Source: Cobetia amphilecti
Lineage (GTDB): Bacteria > Pseudomonadota > Gammaproteobacteria > Pseudomonadales > Halomonadaceae
Direction of reading: 5' to 3'
DNA length: 64,000 nt
Assembly (NCBI RefSeq): GCF_020217465.1
Contig: NZ_CP084115.1
Span: forward strand, 1,736,001 to 1,800,000
The notes beneath the pieces were generated by a model. The model was not told the origin of the DNA. It made no database searches and saw nothing but the letters and a program-made list of their open reading frames with translations. How positions within the stretch are numbered: the stretch's first letter is position 1; each line of letters opens with the position of its first letter. Positions 1 through 8,607 of the stretch are shown one piece after another. The translations under genes and the position numbers were made by a program.

Positions 1-1135
1 GTGACTTCACGTAATCACCCTGGAAGAGGATCATTGATTCATCGCTGTCCAGTGTCTCTTCCCTGTCACGCCATGCCTGACTATCCGCCTGCATCGCCTC
101 GCGGCTGGGCAGCGCGATCTCACCGAGAATCACGTCACGCACCCACCATGCCTGGGCGTCGAACATGTTGAAGGTGTACCACTGGTCCTGCATGCCGAGG
201 TAGAACATGCGCGGATTCTCTTCCCAGGCAGCGCCCTTGTAGAGACCGAGCGGCCACATGCGATTGCCCGTCTTGAGGCGCAGTGGCTCATCCAGGAAGG
301 GGAAGTGGTGGAGGTAGCCGGTACACAGGATGATGGCATCGATCTTCTTGCTGCTGCCATCGCGGAAATAGGCCGTGTCGCGGTCCACTTTCAGCAACAG
401 CGGCTTCTCTTCCCAGTTGTCCGGCCAGGCAAAGCCCATCGGGGCGGTGCGATAGCTGGTGGTGATGCTGCGAGCGCCATACTTGTAGCACTGTGAACCG
501 ATATCTTCGGCAGAGTAGCTGCTGCCGATCAATAGCAGGTCCTTGCCCTTGAATTCCAGCGCGTCGCGGAAGTCATGAGCGTGCAGAATACGGCCATTGA
601 ACTGCGAGAACCCCGGGAATTCCGGCACGTTGGGGGTCGAGAAGTGACCTGATGCCACGATGACGTGATCAAACTGCTCCTGAACGACCGCATCGGCCTG
701 CAGGTCATGGACACTGACGGTGAACTGCTCGCGGGTGTCGTCAAAGCTGACGTGGCGCACCGGGCAGTTGAAGCGGATGTACTTGCGCACGCCTGCCTTC
801 TCGACCCGACCCTTGATGTAGTCGAAGACCACCGCACGTGGCGGGTACGAGGCGATGGGATGGCCGAAGTGCTCCTCGAAGGAATAATCCGCGAACTCCA
901 GACATTCCTTGGGGCCGTTGGACCACAGGTAGCGATACATGCTGCCGTGGACGGGTTCACCATTCTGATCGAGACCGGTGCGCCAGCTGTAATTCCACAG
1001 ACCACCCCAGTCACTCTGTTTTTCATAACAGACTATCTCGGGAATATCGATACCCTTGTCAGCGGCAGATTGAAAGGCGCGCAGCTGTGCCAGGCCACTC
1101 GGCCCTGCGCCAATGATCGCGATGCGTTTTGTCAT
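1..1135 (-). CDS. tmm: trimethylamine monooxygenase-like flavin monooxygenase (3' end outside window)
   Basis: The reading frame is open from an ATG at 1135 to the window edge, so about 378 residues are visible and the C-terminus is missing. Residues 5-14 hold the FAD-binding GxGxxG (IIGAGPSG). Near the middle is the FMO fingerprint FxGxxxHxxxF ([11 protein letters not shown]). A second NADPH-binding glycine motif reads [13 protein letters not shown], which is characteristic of bacterial Tmm. Tmm oxidises trimethylamine to its N-oxide with NADPH and O2, in the cytoplasm. That exact substrate is inferred; other bacterial FMOs are possible. A Fur-box-like site lies about 100 bp upstream. Family length is about 450 residues. 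Confidence 0.8.
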   Translation of the reverse strand, partial: MTKRIAIIGAGPSGLAQLRAFQSAADKGIDIPEIVCYEKQSDWGGLWNYSWRTGLDQNGEPVHGSMYRYLWSNGPKECLEFADYSFEEHFGHPIASYPPRAVVFDYIKGRVEKAGVRKYIRFNCPVRHVSFDDTREQFTVSVHDLQADAVVQEQFDHVIVASGHFSTPNVPEFPGFSQFNGRILHAHDFRDALEFKGKDLLLIGSSYSAEDIGSQCYKYGARSITTSYRTAPMGFAWPDNWEEKPLLLKVDRDTAYFRDGSSKKIDAIILCTGYLHHFPFLDEPLRLKTGNRMWPLGLYKGAAWEENPRMFYLGMQDQWYTFNMFDAQAWWVRDVILGEIALPSREAMQADSQAWRDREETLDSDESMILFQGDYVKS

Positions 1136-1236
1136 GGGTATTTCCTGTTGAGACTGTAATGAGACGTCATGTTCCGTGAACAACGAGTTGCGGGATCTCG
1201 TGTTGACCAGGTGCTTTTTCCTATGTAGTGGAGCGC

Positions 1237-1255
1237 GATAATAATGAGCATTATC
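1237..1255. promoter_or_regulatory. Fur-box-like site upstream of the tmm-like gene
   Basis: The 19-mer GATAATAATGAGCATTATC agrees with the classical Fur consensus GATAATGATAATCATTATC at 16 of 19 positions and is nearly palindromic. It sits about 100 bp upstream of the monooxygenase start at 1135, with no other recognised gene nearby. Iron-responsive control of that gene is inferred. Confidence 0.55.
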
Positions 1256-1900
1256 CAGCGCTTGAGTGGCCTGGAAAGGTAAGGAATCCAGTTGACTGGC
1301 CACCTGACATTTCTCTGAACCTGAACACGGAAGCCGTATTTTTCTTGCCTTGAGAGCAATCTACGGCTCGCGGAACGTGAGGCATCCTCGCAGAAATGAT
1401 GCGCCATCTCAAATGTGAGGCATTGATTCTGAGTGTATGAAGTGTACACGATCACGAGGGTGTTTAGACTTTAGTGGTAAGATTATTTCGGGTTGTGTCA
1501 CTTTGGAAAGGCCAAGCGCAAGGATGCGATTTATCGACTCATGGCTCGGGTTATTTTTTGTAAACTGTTGATTTGCTTGTATATTTTTGATGTTGTGGTG
1601 GTGGTTTTTCGTGGCGTTATCTGGCTTGTTTTTCATGTGGAAAGAAAAGAAGATTGCCGTGTTGCAATGTCGATTCGAAGGTGGATGATTTTCTGCCTAT
1701 TCAAGGCATGCTGAGTCAAGCGGGTGGAGGGCTGAAATGATCTATTGGTCAAGAAAGTGGGTGCTGGTAATTTTGTGATTTTGCGTAAAATAGGGGTGTG
1801 AGGAGGATGGAAAAGGGGTGTCACAATAGTGAGTGCTGTGTGAATGGAGAAAGAGACGGGATCAGAAGGGAAAAGGGCGCCAGATTATCGAATGATCCTC

Positions 1901-1990
1901 GCTGGAGGATTTGCTGGAGGATTCGCTGGTGGGGAGGGCTAGAGGATCTGCTGGGCTATTCGCAGAACTATTCGCGGGGCTATTCACTCA
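1901..1990. repeat. two runs of 12-nt imperfect tandem repeats
   Basis: GCTGGAGGATTT-type units occupy 1901-1936 (three copies). After a degenerate stretch, GCTATTCGCAGA-type units occupy 1955-1990 (three copies). The run ends about 100 bp upstream of arfA. The units overlap no recognised gene. Confidence 0.6.
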
Positions 1991-2088
1991 CCAGGCCAGC
2001 GACGAGGGGGGAAGCGGAGGTTGATCACTCTGCATGCCGAAAGGGCGTATACTGGACTGGCGATAGAGAAGCTACAGGAGAAGACACC

Positions 2089-2268
2089 ATGACTCACAAG
2101 CGCAAGGTGCAAGACAACGCGCTCAAGGCGGCGCTGCGTACCCCGATGTTCAAGCAACGCGTGGTAAAGGCGCGCAAGGGCAAGGGCAGCTATCAGCGCC
2201 AGGGCAAGTCGCAGGGAAACAGGGGCGGCAGTGAAGCGCCTTCAGTCAGTGTGCACAACGCTGCCTGA
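2089..2268 (+). CDS. arfA: alternative ribosome-rescue factor ArfA
   Basis: The 59-residue basic protein matches the ArfA family. It has K-x-Q-D-N-A near the N-terminus, then M/LFxQRVxKxxKGKGSYxRxGK (residues about 20-44). ArfA enters ribosomes stalled on mRNAs without a stop codon and recruits RF2 to release the peptide, as backup to tmRNA. The start at 2089 is chosen because AGGAG lies 8 bases upstream and homology begins here; the frame is open further upstream but without family similarity. The C-terminus ends in V-H-N-A-A and lacks the long hydrophobic tail of full-length E. coli ArfA. A 13-bp hairpin follows the stop rather than lying inside the frame. Confidence 0.9.
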   Translation: MTHKRKVQDNALKAALRTPMFKQRVVKARKGKGSYQRQGKSQGNRGGSEAPSVSVHNAA

Positions 2269-2330
2269 AGACGCTTCATTGGTGCGGTTTCCCACGACCT
2301 GACATGCATCACTGCAAGGGACTGAAACAT

Positions 2331-2360
2331 GAACGCCGCAGCGTCAGCGCTGCGGCGTTC
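2331..2360. terminator. hairpin between convergent arfA and flavin oxidoreductase genes
   Basis: A perfect 13-bp stem (GAACGCCGCAGCG with its complement) closes a TCAG loop. Only a weak pyrimidine run follows on the plus strand, so it may act in both directions. Confidence 0.7.
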
Positions 2361-2384
2361 TGCGTCTGTCCTACTGAAAGCGAC

Positions 2385-3584
2385 TCAGTTAGAGAAGTGC
2401 GCATTCCAGGTCTCGGCGCGTGTGGCGTCGCGGGCTTCATAGTCGGCCAGCACCGTCTCCAGTTCGCCCAGTGATTCATGCTCACGATCCTCCCCCAGCT
2501 GGGTCAGGCGCAGGGTATACCAGGCTGTCACCCCGCCTTCAGGCGGCGCGCTGAAACGCGGGAATTCTGGCGCGGGGCATTCTCCGGCCTGCCAGAGGGC
2601 GGGCAGTGACGGGTGCAGCGCCAGTGGTCGGGCCAGGCCGACGAGGTCGACGGCGCCCTGTGCCACGGCGTCTTCGGCCTGCGCGAGTGTCTTGAAGCCG
2701 CCGGTTGCCATCAGGGGCAGGGTCGTTACCTCGCGTGCACGCTTGGCGAATTCGACGAAGTAGGGGCCGCTGGCGCTGGCATCCGACGCCGAGCTGGCGC
2801 CGGGGAAGTAGGTGCCGCCACTGATGTCGATCAGATCGATGGGCAACTCATCGAGTGCCGCTATCACCTGCAACGCTTCGGACTCCTCGAAACCGCCTTG
2901 CAGTTGATCACTGGAGTTGAGTTTCACCATGACCGGGTAGTCGTGGCCGACGGCCTCACGCACGGCAATGATCACTTCCCTCATCAGCCGCATGCGGTTC
3001 TCCAGGTTACCGCCGTAGTCATCCGTGCGCTGATTGAAGAGGGGAGACAGAAACTGGCTGAGCAGGAAGCCGTGTGCCGCATGCACCTGTACTCCGCCAA
3101 ATCCGGCGTCACGGGCCAGGCGCGCCGTCGTTGCCATGGCCGCGGGCAATGCCTTGATGGCCTTAAGGCTCATGGCCTCGCAACGTAGCCCGGGAATATC
3201 CAGGGCACTGGGGCCGTGCGCCGTGCTGGTCGGTGGGTAGGCCATCGCACCGGCGTGGCCGAGCTGCAGCCAGAGGTCTGCACCGTGCTGTTGACCGCGC
3301 TGGGCCAGTTGCGTGAAGGCTGCGAGATCCGACTGCGCGTTGAGCACCAGATTGCCCGGTTTCTCGGCATGGTGGTGATCAGGCTGTACCTCACCGACCA
3401 GTGACGCCGCCACGCCACCCTCTGCCCAGCGCTCGTAAAGGCGCAGCTGTGCCTCACTGGGGTGCCCCGTGCCATCGCCGAGAGAATCCGACATCGCAGC
3501 CTTGACGATTCGGTTGGCGAGCACCCGGCCGCTTGGCAGCGTGAAAGGGGTGAACAGGGCGGAGGCTGTCGGCTGGTCTGTCAT
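2385..3584 (-). CDS. NADH:flavin oxidoreductase, Old Yellow Enzyme family
   Basis: This is a 399-residue TIM-barrel flavoprotein that binds FMN and reduces activated C=C bonds (enones, nitro compounds) with NAD(P)H. The barrel begins with LFTPFTLPSGRVLANRIVKAAM. The family hallmark HAAHGFLLSQFLSP falls near residues 168-181, followed by RTDDYGGNLENRMR. The glycine-rich phosphate-binding segment MATGGFKTLAQAE lies towards the C-terminus. It is divergent from the LysR regulator at 3743, which probably controls it. The physiological substrate cannot be told from sequence. Confidence 0.88.
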   Translation of the reverse strand: MTDQPTASALFTPFTLPSGRVLANRIVKAAMSDSLGDGTGHPSEAQLRLYERWAEGGVAASLVGEVQPDHHHAEKPGNLVLNAQSDLAAFTQLAQRGQQHGADLWLQLGHAGAMAYPPTSTAHGPSALDIPGLRCEAMSLKAIKALPAAMATTARLARDAGFGGVQVHAAHGFLLSQFLSPLFNQRTDDYGGNLENRMRLMREVIIAVREAVGHDYPVMVKLNSSDQLQGGFEESEALQVIAALDELPIDLIDISGGTYFPGASSASDASASGPYFVEFAKRAREVTTLPLMATGGFKTLAQAEDAVAQGAVDLVGLARPLALHPSLPALWQAGECPAPEFPRFSAPPEGGVTAWYTLRLTQLGEDREHESLGELETVLADYEARDATRAETWNAHFSN

Positions 3585-3742
3585 GGTGGCGATGTCTCTC
3601 TAGGTGCGCGTTAAGTAAAAGATGTGGCAAGGGATATGGCGAGCAATGTGGCACTAAATCTGTCATTTCAGGAACTGATGACAGGGTGACATGCCTTGCG
3701 GACGGTGATAATCCGTTGTGCGCGCACAGTATCCGTGAGCAA

Positions 3743-4630
3743 ATGGAACATATGAAAACGCATACGGACCTCGACATCTTTCACGCCGTCGTCGACGCCG
3801 GCACCTTCACCGGGGCGGCGCGCCAGCTTGGCATTACCCACTCCGCGATCAGCAAGCGCATCGCGCAGCTGGAGCAGCGTCTTGGTGCCCAGTTGTTGAT
3901 TCGCTCCACTCGGCAGATGCGCTTGAGTGAAGCGGGGCAGCTTTATGCCCTGGAGACGCGCGAGTTGCAGGAGCGCCTGCGCAATGTAGAACAGGAGATC
4001 GCCGAAGGCAGCGGCGCGCTCAAGGGGCGCATTCGCCTCTCGTGTTCCAATGCATTGGGCAAGCTGCAGGTGATGCCCCTGCTGTTGCGCTTCATGGAGC
4101 GCTATCCCGAGGTGATCGTTGACCTGACGCTGTCGGACGCGGTGGTCGACCTGGTCCATGAAGGGATGGATCTGGCGATACGCAGCACCGCACAGCCCGA
4201 GCTCGGCCTGATCGCCAGGCGGTTGGCCACCAATCATCGCGTCATCTGTGCATCACCGGACTATCTGGCAAGCCACGGCACGCCGCGCTCAGTGCCGGAG
4301 CTGGCGGAGCATGTCAGCCTGATCCTGAATCTTCCCGGCGGGTTCAACGCCTGGGGGCTCAAGTCACTGCCCGACATGCGTTGCGGCTTCCTCTCCAATT
4401 CTCTGGAAACCCTGCACGCCGCCTGTCTGGGCAGTCGCGGCATTGCCTGTCTGCCGCACTACCTGATCGCCGATGACCTGGCTTCTGGACGCTTGCTCCC
4501 GCTGCTGGAAGACATACGAGGGGACGGCGCAGATACCAGCATCTACATCGTCCGCCCGGAGACGCAGATTCTTCCTCGGCGAGTGAGGGTTTTGATGGAT
4601 GCCTTGATAGAGGGATTTGAAACCGGCTAG
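3743..4630 (+). CDS. LysR-family transcriptional regulator
   Basis: The protein is about 295 residues with an N-terminal winged helix-turn-helix (LDIFHAVVDAGTF, then AARQLGITHSAISKRIAQLE) and a periplasmic-binding-protein-like effector domain. It belongs to the subgroup whose DNA-binding domain is followed by LKGRIRLSCSNALG. The first ATG after an in-frame upstream extension (3743) was chosen because the family N-terminus starts here; an ATG at 3752 is an alternative. It is transcribed away from the flavin oxidoreductase gene at 3584 and probably regulates that gene and itself. Confidence 0.87.
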   Translation: MEHMKTHTDLDIFHAVVDAGTFTGAARQLGITHSAISKRIAQLEQRLGAQLLIRSTRQMRLSEAGQLYALETRELQERLRNVEQEIAEGSGALKGRIRLSCSNALGKLQVMPLLLRFMERYPEVIVDLTLSDAVVDLVHEGMDLAIRSTAQPELGLIARRLATNHRVICASPDYLASHGTPRSVPELAEHVSLILNLPGGFNAWGLKSLPDMRCGFLSNSLETLHAACLGSRGIACLPHYLIADDLASGRLLPLLEDIRGDGADTSIYIVRPETQILPRRVRVLMDALIEGFETG

Positions 4631-4741
4631 GAGGCGTTTGCCAAGGGCATGACTTATCTGGTGAGCATCAAGGTCATTACATGACATATTATCCCAAGAA
4701 GAGATAACAGGATTTCAGTGACGTACATCATGGAGCGATAC

Positions 4742-5521
4742 ATGTCACAGATAGGACGCAATAGATTGGCGGTACTTATTGATGCTGACAATGCGCAGGC
4801 TGCTATCTGCGAAGCGCTGCTGGCAGAGATTTCAAAACTGGGTGTCAGCACCATCAAGCGGGCTTACGGAGACTGGACGACGCCGAATCTTGCGCCATGG
4901 AAAGAGCATCTTCTGCGTCATGCCATTCATCCGGTTCAGCAGTTCAGCTATACCCAGGGCAAGAATGCAACTGACTCTGCGTTGATCATCGATGCCATGG
5001 ACCTGCTGTACTCGGGGAACGTGGAGGGGTTCTGCCTCATCTCTTCGGACAGCGATTTTACGCGCCTGGCGGCTCGTTTGAGAGAGAGCGGCATGCTGGT
5101 GTATGGCTTCGGTGAAGACAAGACACCTCAGCCATATATGTCTGCCTGCGACAAGTTCATCTACAGCGAAGGACTGCGCAGGGTGGCTGAGAAGCCTGTC
5201 CCGGCCATGTCAGTCAGCAAGCCGGCCGCTGAGCCGGTAGCCCTCGTCAAGCCGACCAAGGCACAGAGGCAGTTGAGGTCGCATATCTTGAATGCGGTGA
5301 ATGAACTGCAACAAGTTGATGGTTGGGCTCCTTTGTCAGCGGTTGGTGGATATCTAAAGAAGAAGATGCCCGACTTGAAACCGTCTGATCATGGTGCCAG
5401 CAAGCTTGGAGCGATGATTCAGAAACTGGATTATCTGGATGTATGCCGTAGGCCTGTTAAAGGGGGAAGTATGCATTTCTATATCCGAAAAAAGAGTAGC
5501 CAGCCTGCAAAGGCCAGCTGA
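4742..5521 (+). CDS. NYN-domain putative RNase with C-terminal OST-HTH/LOTUS domain
   Basis: This 259-residue protein opens with the PIN-like NYN nuclease fold (LabA/DUF88 family). The first acidic motif is LIDADNAQ (D14, D16). TDSALIIDAMDLLYSG and ISSDSDFTRLAARLRE carry the other conserved acidic residues. Residues about 175-250 (QLRSHILNAV to KLDYLDVCRR) fit an OST-HTH/LOTUS fold, which binds RNA (G-quadruplex or dsRNA in studied cases). The start at 4742 has GGAG 6 bases upstream. The gene is convergent with the ydcH-like gene and stands alone. Its RNA target is unknown. Confidence 0.82.
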   Translation: MSQIGRNRLAVLIDADNAQAAICEALLAEISKLGVSTIKRAYGDWTTPNLAPWKEHLLRHAIHPVQQFSYTQGKNATDSALIIDAMDLLYSGNVEGFCLISSDSDFTRLAARLRESGMLVYGFGEDKTPQPYMSACDKFIYSEGLRRVAEKPVPAMSVSKPAAEPVALVKPTKAQRQLRSHILNAVNELQQVDGWAPLSAVGGYLKKKMPDLKPSDHGASKLGAMIQKLDYLDVCRRPVKGGSMHFYIRKKSSQPAKAS

Positions 5522-5609
5522 TCAGGCAATCTCTTGAGAGAGGTAGTCAGTCACACAAGCCGATGGATAATAATCGGCCGCTATTTCCAGGTAATGAGCA
5601 GTCGTCACT

Positions 5610-5852
5610 TTACTCAGCCGCCATCATTCGCTCGTACAGACCATCCTTGAGCAGGCTGCGCTGGTGCTTGAGTTGGTGCAGGGAGTCATCACCGATCGGC
5701 GATTCATCGACTTCCAGGGCATGAATCTCGATATCGATACGGGTATAGGCTTCCGCGATGCGGGCAAACTCTTCATTGCCATTGATCAGGCGCAGAATGA
5801 GTTCACGTTGCTGAGGGAAGTCGTTGCACAGGGAGTGGTCATCGATATGCAT
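5610..5852 (-). CDS. YdcH/DUF465 family small protein
   Basis: The protein has 80 residues and is largely helical. It carries the DUF465 pattern FPQQRELILRLINGNEEF, then DIEIHALE, then LKHQRSLLKDGLYERM. Its molecular role is unknown. The start at 5852 is preferred because GGAG sits about 7 bases upstream. A factor-independent terminator for the next upstream gene ends about 32 bases before this start, so the gene is expressed by read-through or from a promoter squeezed into or upstream of that hairpin. Confidence 0.75.
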   Translation of the reverse strand: MHIDDHSLCNDFPQQRELILRLINGNEEFARIAEAYTRIDIEIHALEVDESPIGDDSLHQLKHQRSLLKDGLYERMMAAE

Positions 5853-5883
5853 GGTGTGGCTCCGAAATAGGGTGGGAGAATCC

Positions 5884-5908
5884 AAAAAGAGGGAGTGTCG
5901 CCACTCCC
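5884..5908 (-). terminator. rho-independent terminator of the crotonase-fold gene
   Basis: Read on the minus strand, GGGAGTG-GCGA-CACTCCC is followed by TCTTTTT. It lies 38 bases after the stop of the gene at 5946 and only about 30 bases upstream of the YdcH-like start. Confidence 0.75.
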
Positions 5909-5945
5909 TTAAAGGGCATCCTTGCTTACGTTGCAGGACGTATTC

Positions 5946-6791
5946 TCAAACGATGGACTGGACGTCGATCACGATCTGGTCCCAGTTGCGCTGGGCGGTC
6001 ATGTCGTTTTCGACATCGCTGTCATAGGCATTCTGGAAGCGCTTGATGGCGGCGGTCTGGCTGGTGGCCTGATAGAGCCAATAGGCTTCTTCCTTCAAGG
6101 CGTCTTCGATGGGCTTGTCGATGGAGGCATAGACGGCCTGTTTGCAGGCGTTGATGGCGGCTGATGGCCACAAGGAGATTCGCTCGGCCAGCGAGTCGAC
6201 GAAGGGGCCGATCTCCTGGGGGTCCAGCGCACGATTGATGGTGCCGTATTCGGCGGCCTGATCGGCATCGAAGTCCTTGGCGCTGAGGATGATTTCCAGC
6301 GCTCGGCCAAGGCCTGCCTGACGTGCCATGCGTGAGGCACCACCCCCGCAGGGCAGAATGCCCATCGCGACTTCCATCTGCATGAAACGGGCCTTGCCAC
6401 GTGCGGCGAAGCGCATGTCACAGGCCAGGACAAATTCGTGACCACCGCCGCGGGCAAAACCTTCAATCTTGGCGATGGTCGCCTGGGGCAGGCGGCTTAC
6501 GCGCTCGAGAACCACCTGCAGGTCCAGCAGCTTGACCTCACCCTGGTGGACCGCATGAGTCGACATGTCCTTGAGGAAGTCCACGTCGGCATGCGCGACA
6601 AAGATTTCCGGATGGGCTGACTGGAAGACCACCACCTTGGTGTCGCTGTCACGCTCGAGCTTCTGCGACAGCATGGTCAGGTCGGCCAGCATGGGAATGT
6701 CCTGAATATTGACCGGCGGATAATCGAAGGTCACATACAGGATGGCGCCTTTCTGTTCAGTGCGGAACGTCGTAAATGTCTTGTATATCAT
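5946..6791 (-). CDS. enoyl-CoA hydratase/isomerase (crotonase) family protein
   Basis: The 281-residue protein has a crotonase fold. FVAHADVDFLKDM corresponds to the AxADL-type first oxyanion segment, and GFARGGGHEFVLACDMRFA to the second (normally ALGGGxEL). MEVAMGILPCGGGASRMARQAG follows, with one of the two usual catalytic carboxylates not clearly conserved. Family members hydrate, isomerise or hydrolyse acyl-CoA thioesters. The start at 6791 gives the usual length; the frame extends 17 codons upstream without family resemblance. No fatty-acid oxidation partners are adjacent, so the substrate is open. Confidence 0.78.
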   Translation of the reverse strand: MIYKTFTTFRTEQKGAILYVTFDYPPVNIQDIPMLADLTMLSQKLERDSDTKVVVFQSAHPEIFVAHADVDFLKDMSTHAVHQGEVKLLDLQVVLERVSRLPQATIAKIEGFARGGGHEFVLACDMRFAARGKARFMQMEVAMGILPCGGGASRMARQAGLGRALEIILSAKDFDADQAAEYGTINRALDPQEIGPFVDSLAERISLWPSAAINACKQAVYASIDKPIEDALKEEAYWLYQATSQTAAIKRFQNAYDSDVENDMTAQRNWDQIVIDVQSIV

Positions 6792-6959
6792 TATGTTATC
6801 TCGGTTCGTTCGCTGCCCGTCGTGTGTGATTAACGTTAGCACCGAGTCCGGGGATTGATTACCGAGAGATTGGAAGAAAGAAATTATTCGATTGATTGAG
6901 AGTCGGGGTTCGCAAGAGGAATCAATGGGTTATCAGGCGGTATCAACAGCCGCCAATAA

Positions 6960-7007
6960 AAAAGTCCCGCGCTAGTCTTATCTGGCAACGACTTTCACGG
7001 GACTTTT
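6960..7007 (-). terminator. terminator downstream of the CNNM/CBS gene
   Basis: The inverted repeat AAAAGTCCCG / CGGGACTTTT encloses a 28-base loop. On the minus strand the second arm runs into TTTTTTATT, giving a U-tract 36 bases after the stop at 7043. Confidence 0.65.
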
Positions 7008-7042
7008 GCCTTCGAGCGGGTCACAAGTGTGGAGGGACGAGC

Positions 7043-8233
7043 CTAGCCCTTGCTGTTGTCGTCAGCGCCTTTGGCAGAGCCCTCGGAAGAATCCTTGGCT
7101 GAGCCCGCCTCTTGCTCGGTTTGCTCGTAGACGGGTAAAGCACCTTCACCAGAGCCAGCTTCATCGTCCGAGACAGCACCTTCACCAGCAGCCGTTGCAG
7201 CGGAAGGCTGGGTGCTTGAGGTGTTGGCACCGATACGCTTGGTCCAGCGCTGGCGGGCAAAGCGGCGCAGATTGGCCACGTTGTCCGTCTCGTCGATGAT
7301 GTCCTCGCCCAGAATCGTCTCCATCACGTCTTCCAGCGTGATGACACCCAGCCAGTTGCCGAGGTTGTCGTAGACCACGCACAGATGCTGGCGTTCGCGC
7401 TGCATGAGCCCAAAGGCATGTTCGACGTTGTCTTCGGCGTGCAGCTCGCTGATCGGGCGCATCAGGTCCTTGAGCGGCGTGGTGGGCTCTGCCTGATGGG
7501 CATCGGCCCGGTGGATCATGCCCAGCGTTCTCTCATCGTCGGTCATCACCGGGTAGCGGCTGAAGGGCCAGATCGTCAGCTGGTCATTGAACTCGGCCAC
7601 GCTCATCTCGGGACTGACCGTCTGGCAGACAGGGCGCGGTGTCAGCACGTCACGCACCTTCATTTCATGCAGATTGAGGATGTTGGTGATGACGCGCTGT
7701 TCATCATTTTCCAGGGCTTTCTTGTCGAGCCCCATCTGGGCCAACGCCTTGATCTCGCCACGCACATCGATGTCATGGGCATCCTTGCCGATGCGCGAGG
7801 TGATCAACTCCGACAGCCAGATCAGCGGCTTGAGCGCGATGACCATGGCATTGAGCACCCCGGGCAGCATCGGCGACAGCTGACGCCAGTAGGTGGCACC
7901 GATGGTCTTGGGGATGATTTCCGAGGCCACCAGGATCAGCAGCGTCATCACCGCCGAGGCCACGCCCACCCAGGCTTCCCCGAAGACGACCGATACCTGC
8001 GCGCCCACCCCCGTGGCACCGACGGTATGCGCGATGGTGTTGAGCGTCAGGATGGCGGCCAGCGGCTTGTCGATATTGTCCTTGAGCTTGGCCAGTGCGG
8101 CGTGGCGCTTGGGGTGCTGGTCTCTCAGGCTTGCCACATAGCTGGGAGAGAGCGACAGCAGCGCCGCCTCGAGCACGGAGCAGATGAATGAGATGCCAAT
8201 CGCGATGGCAGCAAACAGGATCAACAGAAACAT
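7043..8233 (-). CDS. CNNM/CorC-type membrane protein with CBS pair
   Basis: This 396-residue inner-membrane protein has a DUF21 (CNNM) transmembrane domain in residues 1-140 (SEIIPKTIGATYWRQL is the family signature). A CBS-domain pair lies about 185-310 (DVLTPRP, LGMIHRAD, GVITLEDVMETILGEDIIDETD). Relatives are linked to Mg2+/Co2+ efflux or resistance. The C-terminal 80 residues are an acidic, Ala/Ser/Glu/Gly-rich tail, and the CorC_HlyC domain often found there is missing. The start at 8233 has AGGAG 9 bases upstream, favoured over an ATG nine codons earlier. Confidence 0.82.
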   Translation of the reverse strand: MFLLILFAAIAIGISFICSVLEAALLSLSPSYVASLRDQHPKRHAALAKLKDNIDKPLAAILTLNTIAHTVGATGVGAQVSVVFGEAWVGVASAVMTLLILVASEIIPKTIGATYWRQLSPMLPGVLNAMVIALKPLIWLSELITSRIGKDAHDIDVRGEIKALAQMGLDKKALENDEQRVITNILNLHEMKVRDVLTPRPVCQTVSPEMSVAEFNDQLTIWPFSRYPVMTDDERTLGMIHRADAHQAEPTTPLKDLMRPISELHAEDNVEHAFGLMQRERQHLCVVYDNLGNWLGVITLEDVMETILGEDIIDETDNVANLRRFARQRWTKRIGANTSSTQPSAATAAGEGAVSDDEAGSGEGALPVYEQTEQEAGSAKDSSEGSAKGADDNSKG

Positions 8234-8607
8234 GAGGCGTGCTCCTTGGGGGAAAGGCATCCATTAGTGACATAAGGCGCAGCACTGTCAAACCTGTGAA
8301 TTCTCGCAGAGTTTTCAGCCTGCTGGCCAAGCTTGCCAGCCTGTGCCGCAAAGTGCCGTTGACTCGAGGGATGCAAAAGGTCTGCAAGAGAGAACAGAGT
8401 TTTACATGAGACAAAATGCAATACTTATATGATAATGAGATTGTTTTGCTTTCGACAATCATTGTATTTTGTGGTCGCCAGCCGTATTCGCAAGCCGCGG
8501 CCTGGCATGGCCGCTGAGTGGCACCGTGCGACCCTTCAGCCGTCAGTGCGACCCGCAGCAGGCGGTAGGCCTTTACCAGGATTCACAATGCAGGGATTTG
8601 CAGCGAC
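8234..8607. other. intergenic region with a weak Fur-like half site
   Basis: This 374-base spacer lies between the divergent CNNM and AraC genes. GATAATGAGATTGTTTTGC at 8431-8449 matches the Fur consensus at 13 of 19 positions, strongly only in the left half. The region 8400-8475 is AT-rich and would suit a promoter for the AraC gene. No other element is supported. Confidence 0.35.

Larger units (their letters stand above)
1136..2088. other. long AT-richer intergenic region
   Basis: About 950 bases lie between the divergent monooxygenase and arfA genes. The part around 1440-1860 is clearly richer in A/T than the flanks. It holds a 73-codon frame (1493-1714, plus strand) rich in Val, Ile, Phe and Cys with no ribosome binding site and no family I recognise; I do not call it a gene. 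The Fur-like site (1237-1255) and the short tandem repeats (1901-1990) are the only structured elements I can support. Confidence 0.5.

Noticed and set aside
1493-1714. 73-codon hydrophobic frame in the AT-rich spacer, possible small membrane protein
   Set aside because: No ribosome binding site, no family resemblance, and composition explained by low GC; mentioned only within the spacer.
1798-2268. 156-codon frame on the plus strand covering arfA
   Set aside because: Only the last 59 codons match a family and have a ribosome binding site; the upstream part crosses tandem repeats.
8431-8449. Second Fur box in front of the AraC-type gene
   Set aside because: Only 13 of 19 positions agree and the right half is poor; noted as weak within the spacer rather than claimed.
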